This document shows, piece by piece, positions 1-8,743 of a stretch of DNA of 44,897 bases (positions are counted from its first letter, which is position 1; the number at the start of each line of letters is the position of its first letter). This DNA comes from an uncultured Bacteroidales bacterium. Its GTDB lineage: Bacteria; Bacteroidota; Bacteroidia; Bacteroidales; Bacteroidaceae. The position numbers were made by a program, and so were the translations under genes. The stretch covers positions 1 to 44,897 of the forward strand of contig CADAJV010000008.1 of NCBI GenBank assembly GCA_902788275.1, in the 5' to 3' direction. The notes below the pieces were generated by a model. It was not told where the DNA came from, ran no database searches, and was given only the letters and a program-made list of their open reading frames with translations.

Positions 1-3000
1 CGGCTGCCTCCTTGGTCACGCCGGTGCCGTCGATGATGAAGTTGTAGATGGCAACTACGTCGGAGGTGTTGACATCGCCGTCGCCGTCAACGTCGGCAGA
101 GGGGGCGCTGGGCCATACAAGGCCGTCGATGACTAGGGTGTAGGCAGTCTCTACGCCCTCAACTTCGCCCTTATACATGGAGGCGTCAATGGCACCGGTG
201 TTGGCACCGATTCCAACCTCTTCGTCACGGCAAAGGAACTTGGCTCCGTCGGAGAAGGCTGTTCCGGCAGGGGTGTTCTCGCTGAAGAGCATGCCATGGA
301 TGCCGTTGACGGGAGTGGCCTTGTCGGTAAACTCAGTGGGGAACGGTATAACGATTTCCCTGTCTTCGCTCTCCTGATCAGGATCGCCAAGGATGATGAT
401 GGCAGACTCACCAGCGGCAAGTTCCTCTTTTTCGTATAGCTCTACGGTTGTGGTGCCGTCGTCGTTCTTGGTCATTTTCTTGATGCTATAGAGCTTGACA
501 TCCTCGTTGATTTCGGCTATGCTGGTGAGGTTGTAGGGCAGTGCGATAACGTCGATGAGGTTGTTGGCGAAGCGGTCGAGCACAATGAGCTCAGTCTCTT
601 CGGGGTCAATTTCAGTAAACTTCCATGAGCCGTCGCCAAAGACGGTGGCTTCGCCGACCTCTGCGTGCTGACCAGTGAGGCATGCCATGAGGGCGTAGTC
701 ATTATCAACACCGTTGGTAAGGTAGAATCCGAAGGATGCGTTGCCAAGCAGCTGTACGCTGTAGGGTACGGGCTGCTGGGCAGTGTATATGCTAGCGCCG
801 AGCTTGGCGGCATCGCCGAGGTAGAGGCCTGTGCCGAGGTTCTGGAAGGCGTACTGGCCTTCAGCACCCTCTATCTCAACGAGGCGCCACATGGCGTAGG
901 GATTGTACTCATAGTTGGAGGTGCCGTCTTCGGCCAGGAGTCCATAGCGGATATGGTCGCCGCTGTTGGGGCCATCGGCATAAAGTGCGGATTTGGCCAT
1001 AGGCAGCGGGTCTTCCTCGTCACCACCATTGAAGTGGGTCTCGGTGCTGGATGCGGAGGTGATGAAGTACCATTTGCCTGGTTCGGGCATTCTGACGGAA
1101 GCCAGGAAGGTCTCCTTGGCCTGCTGGAGTTTCTGCATAGCCTCGTCAACCTCGCTCTTGACTAGCGGAGTGGTGAAGCTGGAGCTGGTGGCCTCTGTCA
1201 CGGCAGCCTTCAGGGCATCGGCAGCCTCTTGTGTGGTCTCGCCAATGCCGTCGCCGATAACAGCAGTTGAGGCGTAGTCATTGAGAGTGGCGGCGAGTTT
1301 GGCTACCTCGGTGGTGTCGGCAAAGAGGGTCTTGACCTCCTCGATGGCAGCGCGGAGAGCAGCGATATCTTCGTCGGTGGCGGTGCTGCTGCTAACCTTG
1401 CCGAAGGCTTCCTGTGCAAGGGCATACATCTTGTCGGCCACGGGTGCAAGGCCCTCGGTGTAAATATACTGTGAGAGAGTTTTGTCCATCACTACGGGGA
1501 ACACCTGCAGTTCAGCCAGCGAGAAGAAGGGATACTGGGCTCCGGAGTTCTTGCGGCTGTTCTTGGTAGCGACTACGTCCATACGGATGTATTTGTAGGG
1601 CTTGCCAAGGTCGATGGTGGGGGTGGTGACCCAGTTCTGGTAGTTTTCGGTGTTGTTGCCCCAGAGGTCGGTGATGTCTATCTGGCGGATGAAGGTCCAG
1701 GCTTCATCTTCGGTGAGGCTGGCCCTGTCGTCAGCATTGGATGCATAGAAGCTGATGATGGTGGGACGGTCTTGTGTGCCCCATGAGTCGCAGCGCTGCA
1801 GCATCTTGACGTTGAAGCCAGAGAGATTGTTGTCAGAGAAGTCGAACTGGAGGTTGTGGGGCTTGGTCATGGGTTCAACCACATCGGGATGCCATGAGGA
1901 ATGGAAAATGGATGTGGTAGAGTCAATGAGGGCAGCGTAAGTGCCTTGATTGGGGTCCTTAGCATTGGACCATACCTGGCGCTGGGAGTCCTCCTTGTCA
2001 TCGTCGGCATCGGTGAGGATGCCTACGGAGTCAACAGTATAGACTACTATTTTGTCCCAAAGGCCGTTGGCCTCAGTGGCGAGGGAGTAGAGCTGGTTGT
2101 TGCGCTCGGCCTGGGCCTTGATTTCGGGCAGACGGGCCTGTACATCCTGGGGCACAAGGCGTATATACCATGTGGACATGCCGTTGATGGCGTTGTGGTT
2201 CCAGGAAACGATGTCGCCACTCTGACCGGAGCCGTTTCCGTGGCTTTCGGGGTGGTAGGCATAGGTGCTGAAGGTGTTGTAGATAATCCACTGCAGCGAG
2301 CCGATGGGCTTGATGATCTGCTCATAGCCTGGGGTGGCGCTGAGGAGCACCTTCTGGCTTGCGGCAGCACGCTCGGCACTATTGATATAGCGGTCGTTGT
2401 CGTAATTCTGGATAAGGAAGTTGCCACTGGAGGTGGTGGTGATGTGGAATACCTGCTTGGTGTCCTCGCCGTTGAAGGTGGTCCATCCAAGCTGTGTGGC
2501 GGAGTTGACGGTCATGGCTTTCTCCAGTCCGTTCTTGTTGACAAACTCAGGATAGGCGCTGACGATGTAGTAATATCCGTCGGTGATGGGGTTGACACTG
2601 GTCTCCACGGCCTCCTTGGCAGCCTTGAGCTTGTCGATGGCAGCCTGGTATTCCTCGTCGGTATGCTGCTCGAGTGAGATGAGCAGAGCTTCCTCAAGGG
2701 CCTGGTTGAAGGCGTCAACCTTGTCCTGAGGATAGAGTCCAGGATCGTCGCCTGACTCATACTCGATGCCTGCCTCGGAGATCTCGTCAATGAGAGCCTG
2801 GAGGTCGGCCTGCAGGTCGTGCTGGTAGAAAACGCGATAGGCGTTCCATGCGTTGGTGTCATGATACTCCCAGAAACGCACGGTGGAGATGCCCCAGTAG
2901 GCGCAGTTGCCCATAAACTGGTTTTTGGCGTTCTCGCGGGCAAAGGACCATACTACGGAGTTGTCGTCCCATGTGGGGCCATACTTCTCTTCCAAATCAG

Positions 3001-3418
3001 TGGAGTCGGCAGCGCTATGCTTGGCAAAGGGGATGGCATACTCAATGTCGGAGACCATGGTGCCCGGGCTGCTCCAACCGCTGTTGAGGGGGTCGGATTT
3101 CTCGTTGCCCAGGTATTTCTGTGTCTCAAGGTTTTGCAGATAATAGGTCTGCTCGCCCTTGTAGTTTTTAGGGCCCTCGGATACAATCCATGTAGAGCGT
3201 GCACTCCATGGGGTGACATTGTAGAGTTTGCCGGTCTCGTCAACACCCAGGAAGTAGATGTCCTGGTTGCCCTGGGTTCCGCACTGGAGGGCAATGGTGT
3301 CACCGGCTTTGATGTCGTTGGCTGCAACGCGATCGCTCAAGATATAACGAGCGCTGGCGTTCTGCCAAGCAGCCGCGCCTATGAGCGCAGCCATCATGCA
3401 AAGTAAAAATTTCTTCAT
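1..3418 (-). CDS. Large secreted dockerin-type multidomain protein, C-terminus cut by window edge
   Basis: About 1139 codons are present, open from ATG at 3418 to base 1. The protein starts with a Sec signal peptide (MKKFLLCMMAALIGAAAW..., probable cleavage after ASA near residue 23). Regions in order: a beta-rich part with YYLQN/KYLGN signatures suggesting a beta-trefoil-like fold (about 40-180); a helical stretch (about 195-270); a second GYYYI beta module (about 280-480); an F5/8 type C (discoidin)-like domain (about 500-640); a helical FIVAR-like stretch (about 640-760); another beta module (about 780-960); and from about 1107 a type I dockerin repeat, DVDGDGDVNTSDV, with Ca-ligand positions 1, 3, 5, 9 and 12. 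Function is inferred as a cell-surface or secreted carbohydrate- or protein-binding protein; no catalytic motif was recognised. It is a paralogue of the protein starting at 41463. Domain names are from pattern recognition, not a search. Confidence 0.85.
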   Translation of the reverse strand, partial: MKKFLLCMMAALIGAAAWQNASARYILSDRVAANDIKAGDTIALQCGTQGNQDIYFLGVDETGKLYNVTPWSARSTWIVSEGPKNYKGEQTYYLQNLETQKYLGNEKSDPLNSGWSSPGTMVSDIEYAIPFAKHSAADSTDLEEKYGPTWDDNSVVWSFARENAKNQFMGNCAYWGISTVRFWEYHDTNAWNAYRVFYQHDLQADLQALIDEISEAGIEYESGDDPGLYPQDKVDAFNQALEEALLISLEQHTDEEYQAAIDKLKAAKEAVETSVNPITDGYYYIVSAYPEFVNKNGLEKAMTVNSATQLGWTTFNGEDTKQVFHITTTSSGNFLIQNYDNDRYINSAERAAASQKVLLSATPGYEQIIKPIGSLQWIIYNTFSTYAYHPESHGNGSGQSGDIVSWNHNAINGMSTWYIRLVPQDVQARLPEIKAQAERNNQLYSLATEANGLWDKIVVYTVDSVGILTDADDDKEDSQRQVWSNAKDPNQGTYAALIDSTTSIFHSSWHPDVVEPMTKPHNLQFDFSDNNLSGFNVKMLQRCDSWGTQDRPTIISFYASNADDRASLTEDEAWTFIRQIDITDLWGNNTENYQNWVTTPTIDLGKPYKYIRMDVVATKNSRKNSGAQYPFFSLAELQVFPVVMDKTLSQYIYTEGLAPVADKMYALAQEAFGKVSSSTATDEDIAALRAAIEEVKTLFADTTEVAKLAATLNDYASTAVIGDGIGETTQEAADALKAAVTEATSSSFTTPLVKSEVDEAMQKLQQAKETFLASVRMPEPGKWYFITSASSTETHFNGGDEEDPLPMAKSALYADGPNSGDHIRYGLLAEDGTSNYEYNPYAMWRLVEIEGAEGQYAFQNLGTGLYLGDAAKLGASIYTAQQPVPYSVQLLGNASFGFYLTNGVDNDYALMACLTGQHAEVGEATVFGDGSWKFTEIDPEETELIVLDRFANNLIDVIALPYNLTSIAEINEDVKLYSIKKMTKNDDGTTTVELYEKEELAAGESAIIILGDPDQESEDREIVIPFPTEFTDKATPVNGIHGMLFSENTPAGTAFSDGAKFLCRDEEVGIGANTGAIDASMYKGEVEGVETAYTLVIDGLVWPSAPSADVDGDGDVNTSDVVAIYNFIIDGTGVTKEAA

Positions 3419-3523
3419 GTCGTACTTGTTTTTAGGTGATTATTTAGAGTTTGAAAGAAACGATGCCAGTATTATTTTTCTCCTTCGCGCGTGTATAATA
3501 TATATATGTATATATATGCTCTG

Positions 3524-3531
3524 CAAATATA
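3524..3531 (-). promoter_or_regulatory. Bacteroidetes -7 box for the dockerin protein
   Basis: On the minus strand this reads TATATTTG, a full match to TAnnTTTG, 106 bases upstream of the ATG at 3418. The leader that follows is AT-rich with a TA-repeat tract. No clear -33 TTTG was found. Confidence 0.6.
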
Positions 3532-3611
3532 GTTATTTCAGAGAATAGGGTGTGAGAATAGCTACTTTTTTTAGTGTTTTCTCACAAAAAAAGATAAATC
3601 TGGGTGCCAAA

Positions 3612-3697
3612 TGTTAGCGATGATGGCGGTGGTGATGGTGCCTGCGGTGGTGATTGTTAGCGATGATGGCGGTGGTGATGGTGCCTGCGGTGGTGAT
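3612..3697. repeat. 43-bp perfect tandem duplication over the PAP2 stop codon
   Basis: Two copies, 3612-3654 and 3655-3697, begin TGTTAGCGATGATGG and are identical. The inner copy encodes the His/Arg-rich C-terminus and the stop codon of the PAP2 gene; the outer copy lies just beyond the stop. The period is not a multiple of three, so gain or loss of a copy would change the tail. Confidence 0.9.
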
Positions 3698-4679
3698 GTC
3701 CGAATCGGTGCAGATTGTCGAATCCATCGGGTCGGTGAAACAGCTTAGATTTGTAGAGTTTGCGCGAGATGAATAGGAAAATAAGCGCTGATATCCATCC
3801 TGCGAACACATCAATGGCATAGTGTGCACCTATATAAACAGTGGAGAGGCACAGCAGCACATAGAAAGGCAGCATAATATATCCCCAATTCTTTTTAAGA
3901 CGGAATGTGAGCAGCAGAATGACTGTTGATGCGCCCACGTGGCTGCTGGGGAAGGCTGCTATGGGTGTCTCGCTGCCATGCAGCAGATAGACCAGATAGC
4001 TGAAGGGGCCAGAGTAGTTGGCAGAAAGCTCCGTGTGGGTGCGGAACCAGTCGTCAACAAAGGGGAATACGCCGTTGGCTGCGTCAACGCCGGGAGCGTG
4101 GAAGTAGAACTGCGGTCCGGCGGTGTTGAAGAAGAGAAATACTACGTAGTAGAGGAAGAAGGTGCACATAACTACAAACGTCACGCTGTCGAAGCGCCGG
4201 GGACGTTTCAGAATGACCAGCAGCACCACGGCGACAATAATGACGAAGTAGGAGAAGTAGCCTAGGCAGAAGAGCTCCCTCCAGAAAGCCCCGCTCAGCG
4301 CTTGACTGAAGACCAGTGCGGGCTGACATCCAAAGAGAGTCTGTTCCACGGTGGCCAGCAGGTGGTCCTGATTGGGCAGCATTGAGGCGAAGTGGTATAT
4401 GTCGGGGTACCAGTAGGCAAGCAGTGCCACCTGGAAGACCACTCGCAGCTGATAGGTGGCGTGGCATGGCCGACGCTGATATAGTATAAAGAGTATCAAC
4501 GTGATTAGGGCAATGACTGCGCGTCCCCCCACTATGGTGATGAGCGTGCTGCCGTCCATGTCGCCATAGTAAATGGCAGTGAGCGTCAGTGTGAGCGCCA
4601 TGTAGATGGCTGCCAGTTTCTCTACTCCGAGCAGTCCGGGCATGGGGTACTGCTCCTTAAAATAATTTTTTATATCCAT
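3657..4679 (-). CDS. PAP2-superfamily membrane phosphatase/transferase (AUR1-like)
   Basis: 340-aa polytopic membrane protein with about six hydrophobic segments. PAP2 catalytic signatures are visible: FPSSHVGAS at 243-251 (motif 2) and the histidine/aspartate pair of motif 3 in VYIGAHYAID (H286, D290). The KxxxxxxRP motif 1 is not obvious. The FNTAGPQFYF segment (184-193) and overall layout resemble the AUR1/PAP2_3 branch, which in Bacteroidetes includes inositol phosphorylceramide synthase, so a role in phospho- or sphingolipid head-group transfer is possible but inferred. It ends in a His/Arg-rich tail (residues 328-340) generated by a short tandem duplication. The start overlaps the stop of the upstream epimerase gene by 10 bases (ATGGATATAA), indicating translational coupling. 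Confidence 0.85.
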   Translation of the reverse strand: MDIKNYFKEQYPMPGLLGVEKLAAIYMALTLTLTAIYYGDMDGSTLITIVGGRAVIALITLILFILYQRRPCHATYQLRVVFQVALLAYWYPDIYHFASMLPNQDHLLATVEQTLFGCQPALVFSQALSGAFWRELFCLGYFSYFVIIVAVVLLVILKRPRRFDSVTFVVMCTFFLYYVVFLFFNTAGPQFYFHAPGVDAANGVFPFVDDWFRTHTELSANYSGPFSYLVYLLHGSETPIAAFPSSHVGASTVILLLTFRLKKNWGYIMLPFYVLLCLSTVYIGAHYAIDVFAGWISALIFLFISRKLYKSKLFHRPDGFDNLHRFGHHHRRHHHHRHHR

Positions 4680-5662
4680 TTGTTTAGTTTATACCATGCG
4701 ACGGTTTCGGCTACTCCGCGAGGCAGCTGATAAGCTGGGCGGAAGGCCAGCTCCTTGGCTGCCAAGGCGATAGAGCACTGCCAGTCGCGCTGTTTGAGAA
4801 TGTTGTACTTATCTTTGTTGAGGGGTGTGGACTTGTGGGTGAGGGCACTAATCCACTGGCCGGCATAGCATACGGCCTTGAGCAGCCAGAGGGGGGCGGT
4901 GATACGCAGCACGCGCCTGACACCCATCTCCTGTTGTAGCAGCAGGCTGAACTGGCGACTATTGTAGGTGAGGCCGTCGGAGAGCTGATATATATGTCCG
5001 GGTACTCCGGCGGTGAGGGCCTGCAGGGTGGCCTGACAGAGGTCGCTGACATAGATGAATGTAATCTGCTGGGGCTTGAAGCCTACAGCGAAATCAACAT
5101 GTCGCCTGATGCTTTTGGCCATGAGGAAATAGTCTCTCTCGCGAGGGCCATAGACACCGGTGGGGCGCAGGATGATGCTGGCAGGGAGGATGGCGAGCAG
5201 GCTCTGCTCTGCTTGGTATTTGGAGCGTCCGTAAGCGGTGGGGGCGACGGTGCCGCAGGGAAGGCCATCCTTCATGGGTACGGCGCTGAGCGAGCTCATG
5301 AGCACGAAGCGCTGAGGCTCGAGATGAAGGTCGGCAAGAGACTGAGCCAGATTGCGTGTACCCTCGCAGTTGGTCTGCATAAAAGCCTCTTCGTTGGCAG
5401 CCTTGGTGGCTCCGGCAGCATGGACAACGTAATTCCATCCCTGTCCATCGTGGGAGTCGGCAAAGTGCCTGATTTCCTTTTTCAGGCTGTCGGCATCGCC
5501 TAGCGACAAGGTTATGAAGTGGATGCGCCCGTCTTGCAGCCATTGGCGCGACGATGAGGGGCGTATCCCTGCCCATACGTCATAGCCTGCCGCCAATGCC
5601 GCCTCCACAAGGTGACTGCCTACAAAGCCGCTGGCTCCAGTGATGAGTAGGGACTGCTTCAT
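4670..5662 (-). CDS. NAD(P)-dependent epimerase/dehydratase (extended SDR)
   Basis: 330 aa. The Rossmann glycine motif TGASGFVGSH lies at residues 8-17 and the catalytic Y-x3-K at Y144/K148 (YGRSKYQAE), with the usual SSLSAV serine region before it (123-128). The architecture fits the extended SDR family (dihydroflavonol reductase / 3-beta-HSD-like branch) acting on a nucleotide sugar, sterol-like or keto-lipid substrate; the exact substrate cannot be read from the sequence. It overlaps the downstream PAP2 gene by 10 bases and follows the sirtuin gene by 9 bases, so the three genes form one transcription unit. A lipid-related role is suggested by the PAP2 partner but is inference. Confidence 0.85.
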   Translation of the reverse strand: MKQSLLITGASGFVGSHLVEAALAAGYDVWAGIRPSSSRQWLQDGRIHFITLSLGDADSLKKEIRHFADSHDGQGWNYVVHAAGATKAANEEAFMQTNCEGTRNLAQSLADLHLEPQRFVLMSSLSAVPMKDGLPCGTVAPTAYGRSKYQAEQSLLAILPASIILRPTGVYGPRERDYFLMAKSIRRHVDFAVGFKPQQITFIYVSDLCQATLQALTAGVPGHIYQLSDGLTYNSRQFSLLLQQEMGVRRVLRITAPLWLLKAVCYAGQWISALTHKSTPLNKDKYNILKQRDWQCSIALAAKELAFRPAYQLPRGVAETVAWYKLNKWI

Positions 5663-5671
5663 TGGACGATT

Positions 5672-6382
5672 TTACGATTTGTTTAGTATTTCCATCAGTT
5701 GCTTCATGCCCTCGGTGGCTCCGGCTTTGATGTGAGTGACGCTCAATCCGTAGGGCACGCTGACGTCCTTGGGGTCAATGAGGTAGATGGGCGTGCCGCT
5801 TTGGGTATAGTTGATAAGGCCAGCGGCGGGATATACGTTAAGTGAGGTGCCGATAATAACCAGGATATCGGCCTTGCCCACCTGTTCGGCCGCAGGGGCA
5901 ATCATAGGCACAGCTTCCTCAAAGAAGACAATGTAGGGCCTAAGCAGGGACCCGTCGGCAGCCTTGGTGCCGGGAGTCACCTCGCAGTTGTCGGGGCCGA
6001 GGGTCTGCCAATAGCGAGGATTCTCGACATCGCGGCTGGAGCATACCTTGCAGAGTTCGCCGTGCAGGTGAATGACGCGGGTGGAGCCGGCGCGTTCATG
6101 CAGGTCATCAACATTTTGCGTGATGACCACCACGTCGTAGTCCTGTTCCATGGCAGCCACCAGTTTATGGCCGCCGCAGGGCTGGGTGTTGAATAGCTGG
6201 CGGCGGCGTTCGTTATAGAAGCGTGTGACCAAATCGGGATCCTGCAGCCATCCTGTGTGGCTGGCCACTTGCATTACGGGATACTGCTCCCACAGGCCTC
6301 CTGCATCACGGAAGGTAGAGATGCCGCTCTCGGCGCTCATGCCTGCGCCCGTGAGGAAAACAACCTTTTTCTTTGCTGCCAT
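5672..6382 (-). CDS. cobB: Sir2-family NAD-dependent protein deacylase (class III, CobB-like)
   Basis: 236 aa, the usual length for bacterial CobB. NAD-binding GAGMSAESGISTFRD lies at 12-26, TQNVDDLHERAG at 88-99, the catalytic histidine at H107 (HLHGEL), then RPYIVFFEE and GTSLNVYPAAGL. Y56 and R59 form the Y-x-x-R pair that in SIRT5/CobB-type enzymes favours succinyl- and malonyl-lysine. The zinc site looks incomplete: only C111, C114 and C133 are visible instead of four cysteines. It is the first gene of the unit continuing with the epimerase and PAP2 genes, and is divergent from rnr. Confidence 0.92.
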   Translation of the reverse strand: MAAKKKVVFLTGAGMSAESGISTFRDAGGLWEQYPVMQVASHTGWLQDPDLVTRFYNERRRQLFNTQPCGGHKLVAAMEQDYDVVVITQNVDDLHERAGSTRVIHLHGELCKVCSSRDVENPRYWQTLGPDNCEVTPGTKAADGSLLRPYIVFFEEAVPMIAPAAEQVGKADILVIIGTSLNVYPAAGLINYTQSGTPIYLIDPKDVSVPYGLSVTHIKAGATEGMKQLMEILNKS

Positions 6383-6406
6383 AGTGGTGGGTGTTAAAAA
6401 TCAGTG

Positions 6407-6414
6407 CAAAGATA
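6407..6414 (-). promoter_or_regulatory. -7 box of the sirtuin-epimerase-PAP2 unit
   Basis: Minus strand reads TATCTTTG, a perfect TAnnTTTG, 25 bases upstream of the sirtuin ATG. Confidence 0.65.
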
Positions 6415-6459
6415 TAAAGATTTTGACAACGGCATAGCCTTTATTTGCGAGAAAATGCG

Positions 6460-6467
6460 TTACTTTG
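6460..6467 (+). promoter_or_regulatory. Probable -7 box of rnr
   Basis: TTACTTTG, one base shorter than the TAnnTTTG consensus, lies 20 bases before the rnr ATG in the divergent intergenic region. The short leader is common in this phylum. Confidence 0.45.
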
Positions 6468-6487
6468 CATCATAATCCGATATTATC

Positions 6488-8728
6488 ATGAAAAATCAGG
6501 CAAATATTCAAACTCGTAAGAGTCGGCGTGAACTGGCCCATGCGCTGATGGACTATTTTGTGGAGCATCCGGGCGAAGACTTTAGCAAGAATGACCTATA
6601 TAATGAGTTTAAACTAAAGAACCATCCGTCACGTAAGGTACTGGTTGACATTCTGGACGATCTGGTGATGTGCGAATACCTCAGTGTAGGGAGCGGCGGG
6701 CACTACAGGCTGCTGCAACAACAAACCCTGACCGAGGGCATCATGGTGCGCCATGGCGGGGTGGTGGGCTTTCAGCCCGACGGCGAGGAAGAGGTAATCT
6801 ATGTAGGCGATCGCCACGTAGGCAACGCCCTGGACGGCGACCGTGTTGGGGCCAGCGTGATTTTCAACCGCAAGCGTAACAGGCGCGAGGCAGAGATAGT
6901 CAACGTAATCAAGCGCGCCAAAGACACCTTTGTGGGAGTAATCAACGTAGAGAAGCACTTTGCCTTTCTCGACGTCAACGACCGCTACCTGCCGTGGGAC
7001 ATCTTTATACCCAAGACAGAGATAGGCAATGCCCGCAGCGGCGACAAGGCCGTGGTAAAGATAGTGGAGTGGCCCTCCAAGACTAACCGCTCACCAGTGG
7101 GCAAGATAGTTGATGTGCTGGGAGCCACGGGCGACAACAATGTTGAGATGCACGCCATACTGGCCGAGTTTGGCTTACCCTATACCTATCCCGAGAATCT
7201 GGAGAAGCTGGCCAATAAAATCAGCGGCCGCATAACCGACCGCGAGCTAAACCGACGCAAGGATTTCCGCGAGATAACCACCTTCACTATAGACCCTCGC
7301 GATGCCAAGGATTTTGACGACGCCCTGTCGCTGCGTCGTCTGGAGAATGGTCTGTGGGAGGTAGGCGTGCACATAGCCGATGTGACCCATTATATCAAGG
7401 AGGGGTCACCTATTGACGAGGAAGCATACAAGAGGGCCACCAGCGTCTATCTGGTGGACCGCACCATCCCGATGCTCCCCGAGAGGCTATGTAACTACGT
7501 CTGCTCGCTGCGTCCCGACGAGGAAAAGCTGACATACAGCGTAGTCTTTCAGATGAACGACTGCGCAGAGGTGAAAGACTATGAGATAGTGCGCACCGTG
7601 ATACGCAGCAACCGCCGCTTCACCTATGAGGAAGTGCAGACCATACTGGAGCAGAACGGTGAAGCCTCGGCAGAAGATCTGAGCAAGCCCGGATTCCATC
7701 CGCAGCGGGTAAAACCCAATGCCGACGGAAGTCCGGTAGGCGAATATGCGACAGAGCTCATAGCCCTCAACCGGCTGGCTAAACACCTCAAGGCCGACCG
7801 TATGAAAGGAGGGTCGATAGAGTTTCAGCGCGACGAGGTGCACTTTGAGATAGACGAGAACGGACACCCCATAGGCACATACATCAAGGCATCTACCGAC
7901 GCCCACAAATTGATAGAAGAGTTTATGCTGCTGGCCAATAAATACGTGGCACAGCGCATAGGAATGGTGCCTAAGGGCGTAAAGGCAAAAGTGTTTCCCT
8001 ACCGTATCCATGACGTGCCCGACCCCGAAAAGCTCAGCAGGCTGTCAGGATTTGTATCGCGGTTTGGATACTCGGTGAAGGTAGATGGCAGCAAGACAGA
8101 GATATCACGCAGCATCAACAGTATGCTGCACAAAGTGGTGGGACGCAAGGAGCAGAGCGTAATAGAAGAGCTGGCACTGCGCTCCATGACCAAGGCACGC
8201 TACTCCACACACAACGTAGGACACTATGGACTCATGTTTCGTTACTACACCCACTTCACCTCACCCATACGGCGTTATCCCGACCAGATGGTACACCGGC
8301 TGCTGACACGCTACCTGGACGGCGGGCGCAGCGTCAACCAGCTGCGCTGCGAAGACCAGTGCGACCACTCCAGCGAAATGGAGCAGATAGCCGCCAACGC
8401 CGAGAGAGCATCAATCAAGTATAAGCAGGTAGAGTACATGGCCGACAAGCTGGGCCAGGAGTTTACAGGCAAGGTGAGCGGAGCCAACGACTTCGGAGTC
8501 TATGTAGAGCTCGACGACAGCAAGTGCGAAGGCTCAGTGCCGCTGCGCACAATGCTTGACGACCACTACAGCTACGATGAGAAGACACTCAGCGTGGTAG
8601 GCCGACGCAGCCATCGCCGCTTGTCAATAGGCGACCCCGTGAAGATAAGAGTGGTGAGCGCCAACCTGGAGCGCCGCCAGTTGGAGTTTGCCATGGTCGA
8701 GGTAAACGGTCATGCCGTGGCCTACTGA
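6488..8728 (+). CDS. rnr: Ribonuclease R
   Basis: 746-aa 3'-5' exoribonuclease. An N-terminal winged-helix region (about 10-75) is followed by cold-shock/OB domains (about 80-230), the RNB catalytic domain with the metal-binding aspartates in TIDPRDAKDFDDALS (about 267-281), and a C-terminal S1 RNA-binding domain (EFTGKVSGANDFGVYVEL, about 658 onward). The length and domain order match RNase R/VacB. It degrades structured RNA and takes part in rRNA quality control. The gene sits 15 bases upstream of the DUF4886 gene, so read-through is likely. Confidence 0.96.
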   Translation: MKNQANIQTRKSRRELAHALMDYFVEHPGEDFSKNDLYNEFKLKNHPSRKVLVDILDDLVMCEYLSVGSGGHYRLLQQQTLTEGIMVRHGGVVGFQPDGEEEVIYVGDRHVGNALDGDRVGASVIFNRKRNRREAEIVNVIKRAKDTFVGVINVEKHFAFLDVNDRYLPWDIFIPKTEIGNARSGDKAVVKIVEWPSKTNRSPVGKIVDVLGATGDNNVEMHAILAEFGLPYTYPENLEKLANKISGRITDRELNRRKDFREITTFTIDPRDAKDFDDALSLRRLENGLWEVGVHIADVTHYIKEGSPIDEEAYKRATSVYLVDRTIPMLPERLCNYVCSLRPDEEKLTYSVVFQMNDCAEVKDYEIVRTVIRSNRRFTYEEVQTILEQNGEASAEDLSKPGFHPQRVKPNADGSPVGEYATELIALNRLAKHLKADRMKGGSIEFQRDEVHFEIDENGHPIGTYIKASTDAHKLIEEFMLLANKYVAQRIGMVPKGVKAKVFPYRIHDVPDPEKLSRLSGFVSRFGYSVKVDGSKTEISRSINSMLHKVVGRKEQSVIEELALRSMTKARYSTHNVGHYGLMFRYYTHFTSPIRRYPDQMVHRLLTRYLDGGRSVNQLRCEDQCDHSSEMEQIAANAERASIKYKQVEYMADKLGQEFTGKVSGANDFGVYVELDDSKCEGSVPLRTMLDDHYSYDEKTLSVVGRRSHRRLSIGDPVKIRVVSANLERRQLEFAMVEVNGHAVAY

Positions 8729-8743
8729 AAAAAAAGAAAGACC

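Noticed and set aside
1901-2677. 258-aa plus-strand frame and other long plus-strand frames over 177-3406
   Set aside because: All lie antisense to the dockerin protein, whose frame has a signal peptide, known domains and continuous coding from 3418 to 1.
3480-3520. TA-repeat tract as phase-variable promoter
   Set aside because: The tract lies downstream of the -7 box in the leader and is irregular; no spacing effect on the promoter is implied.
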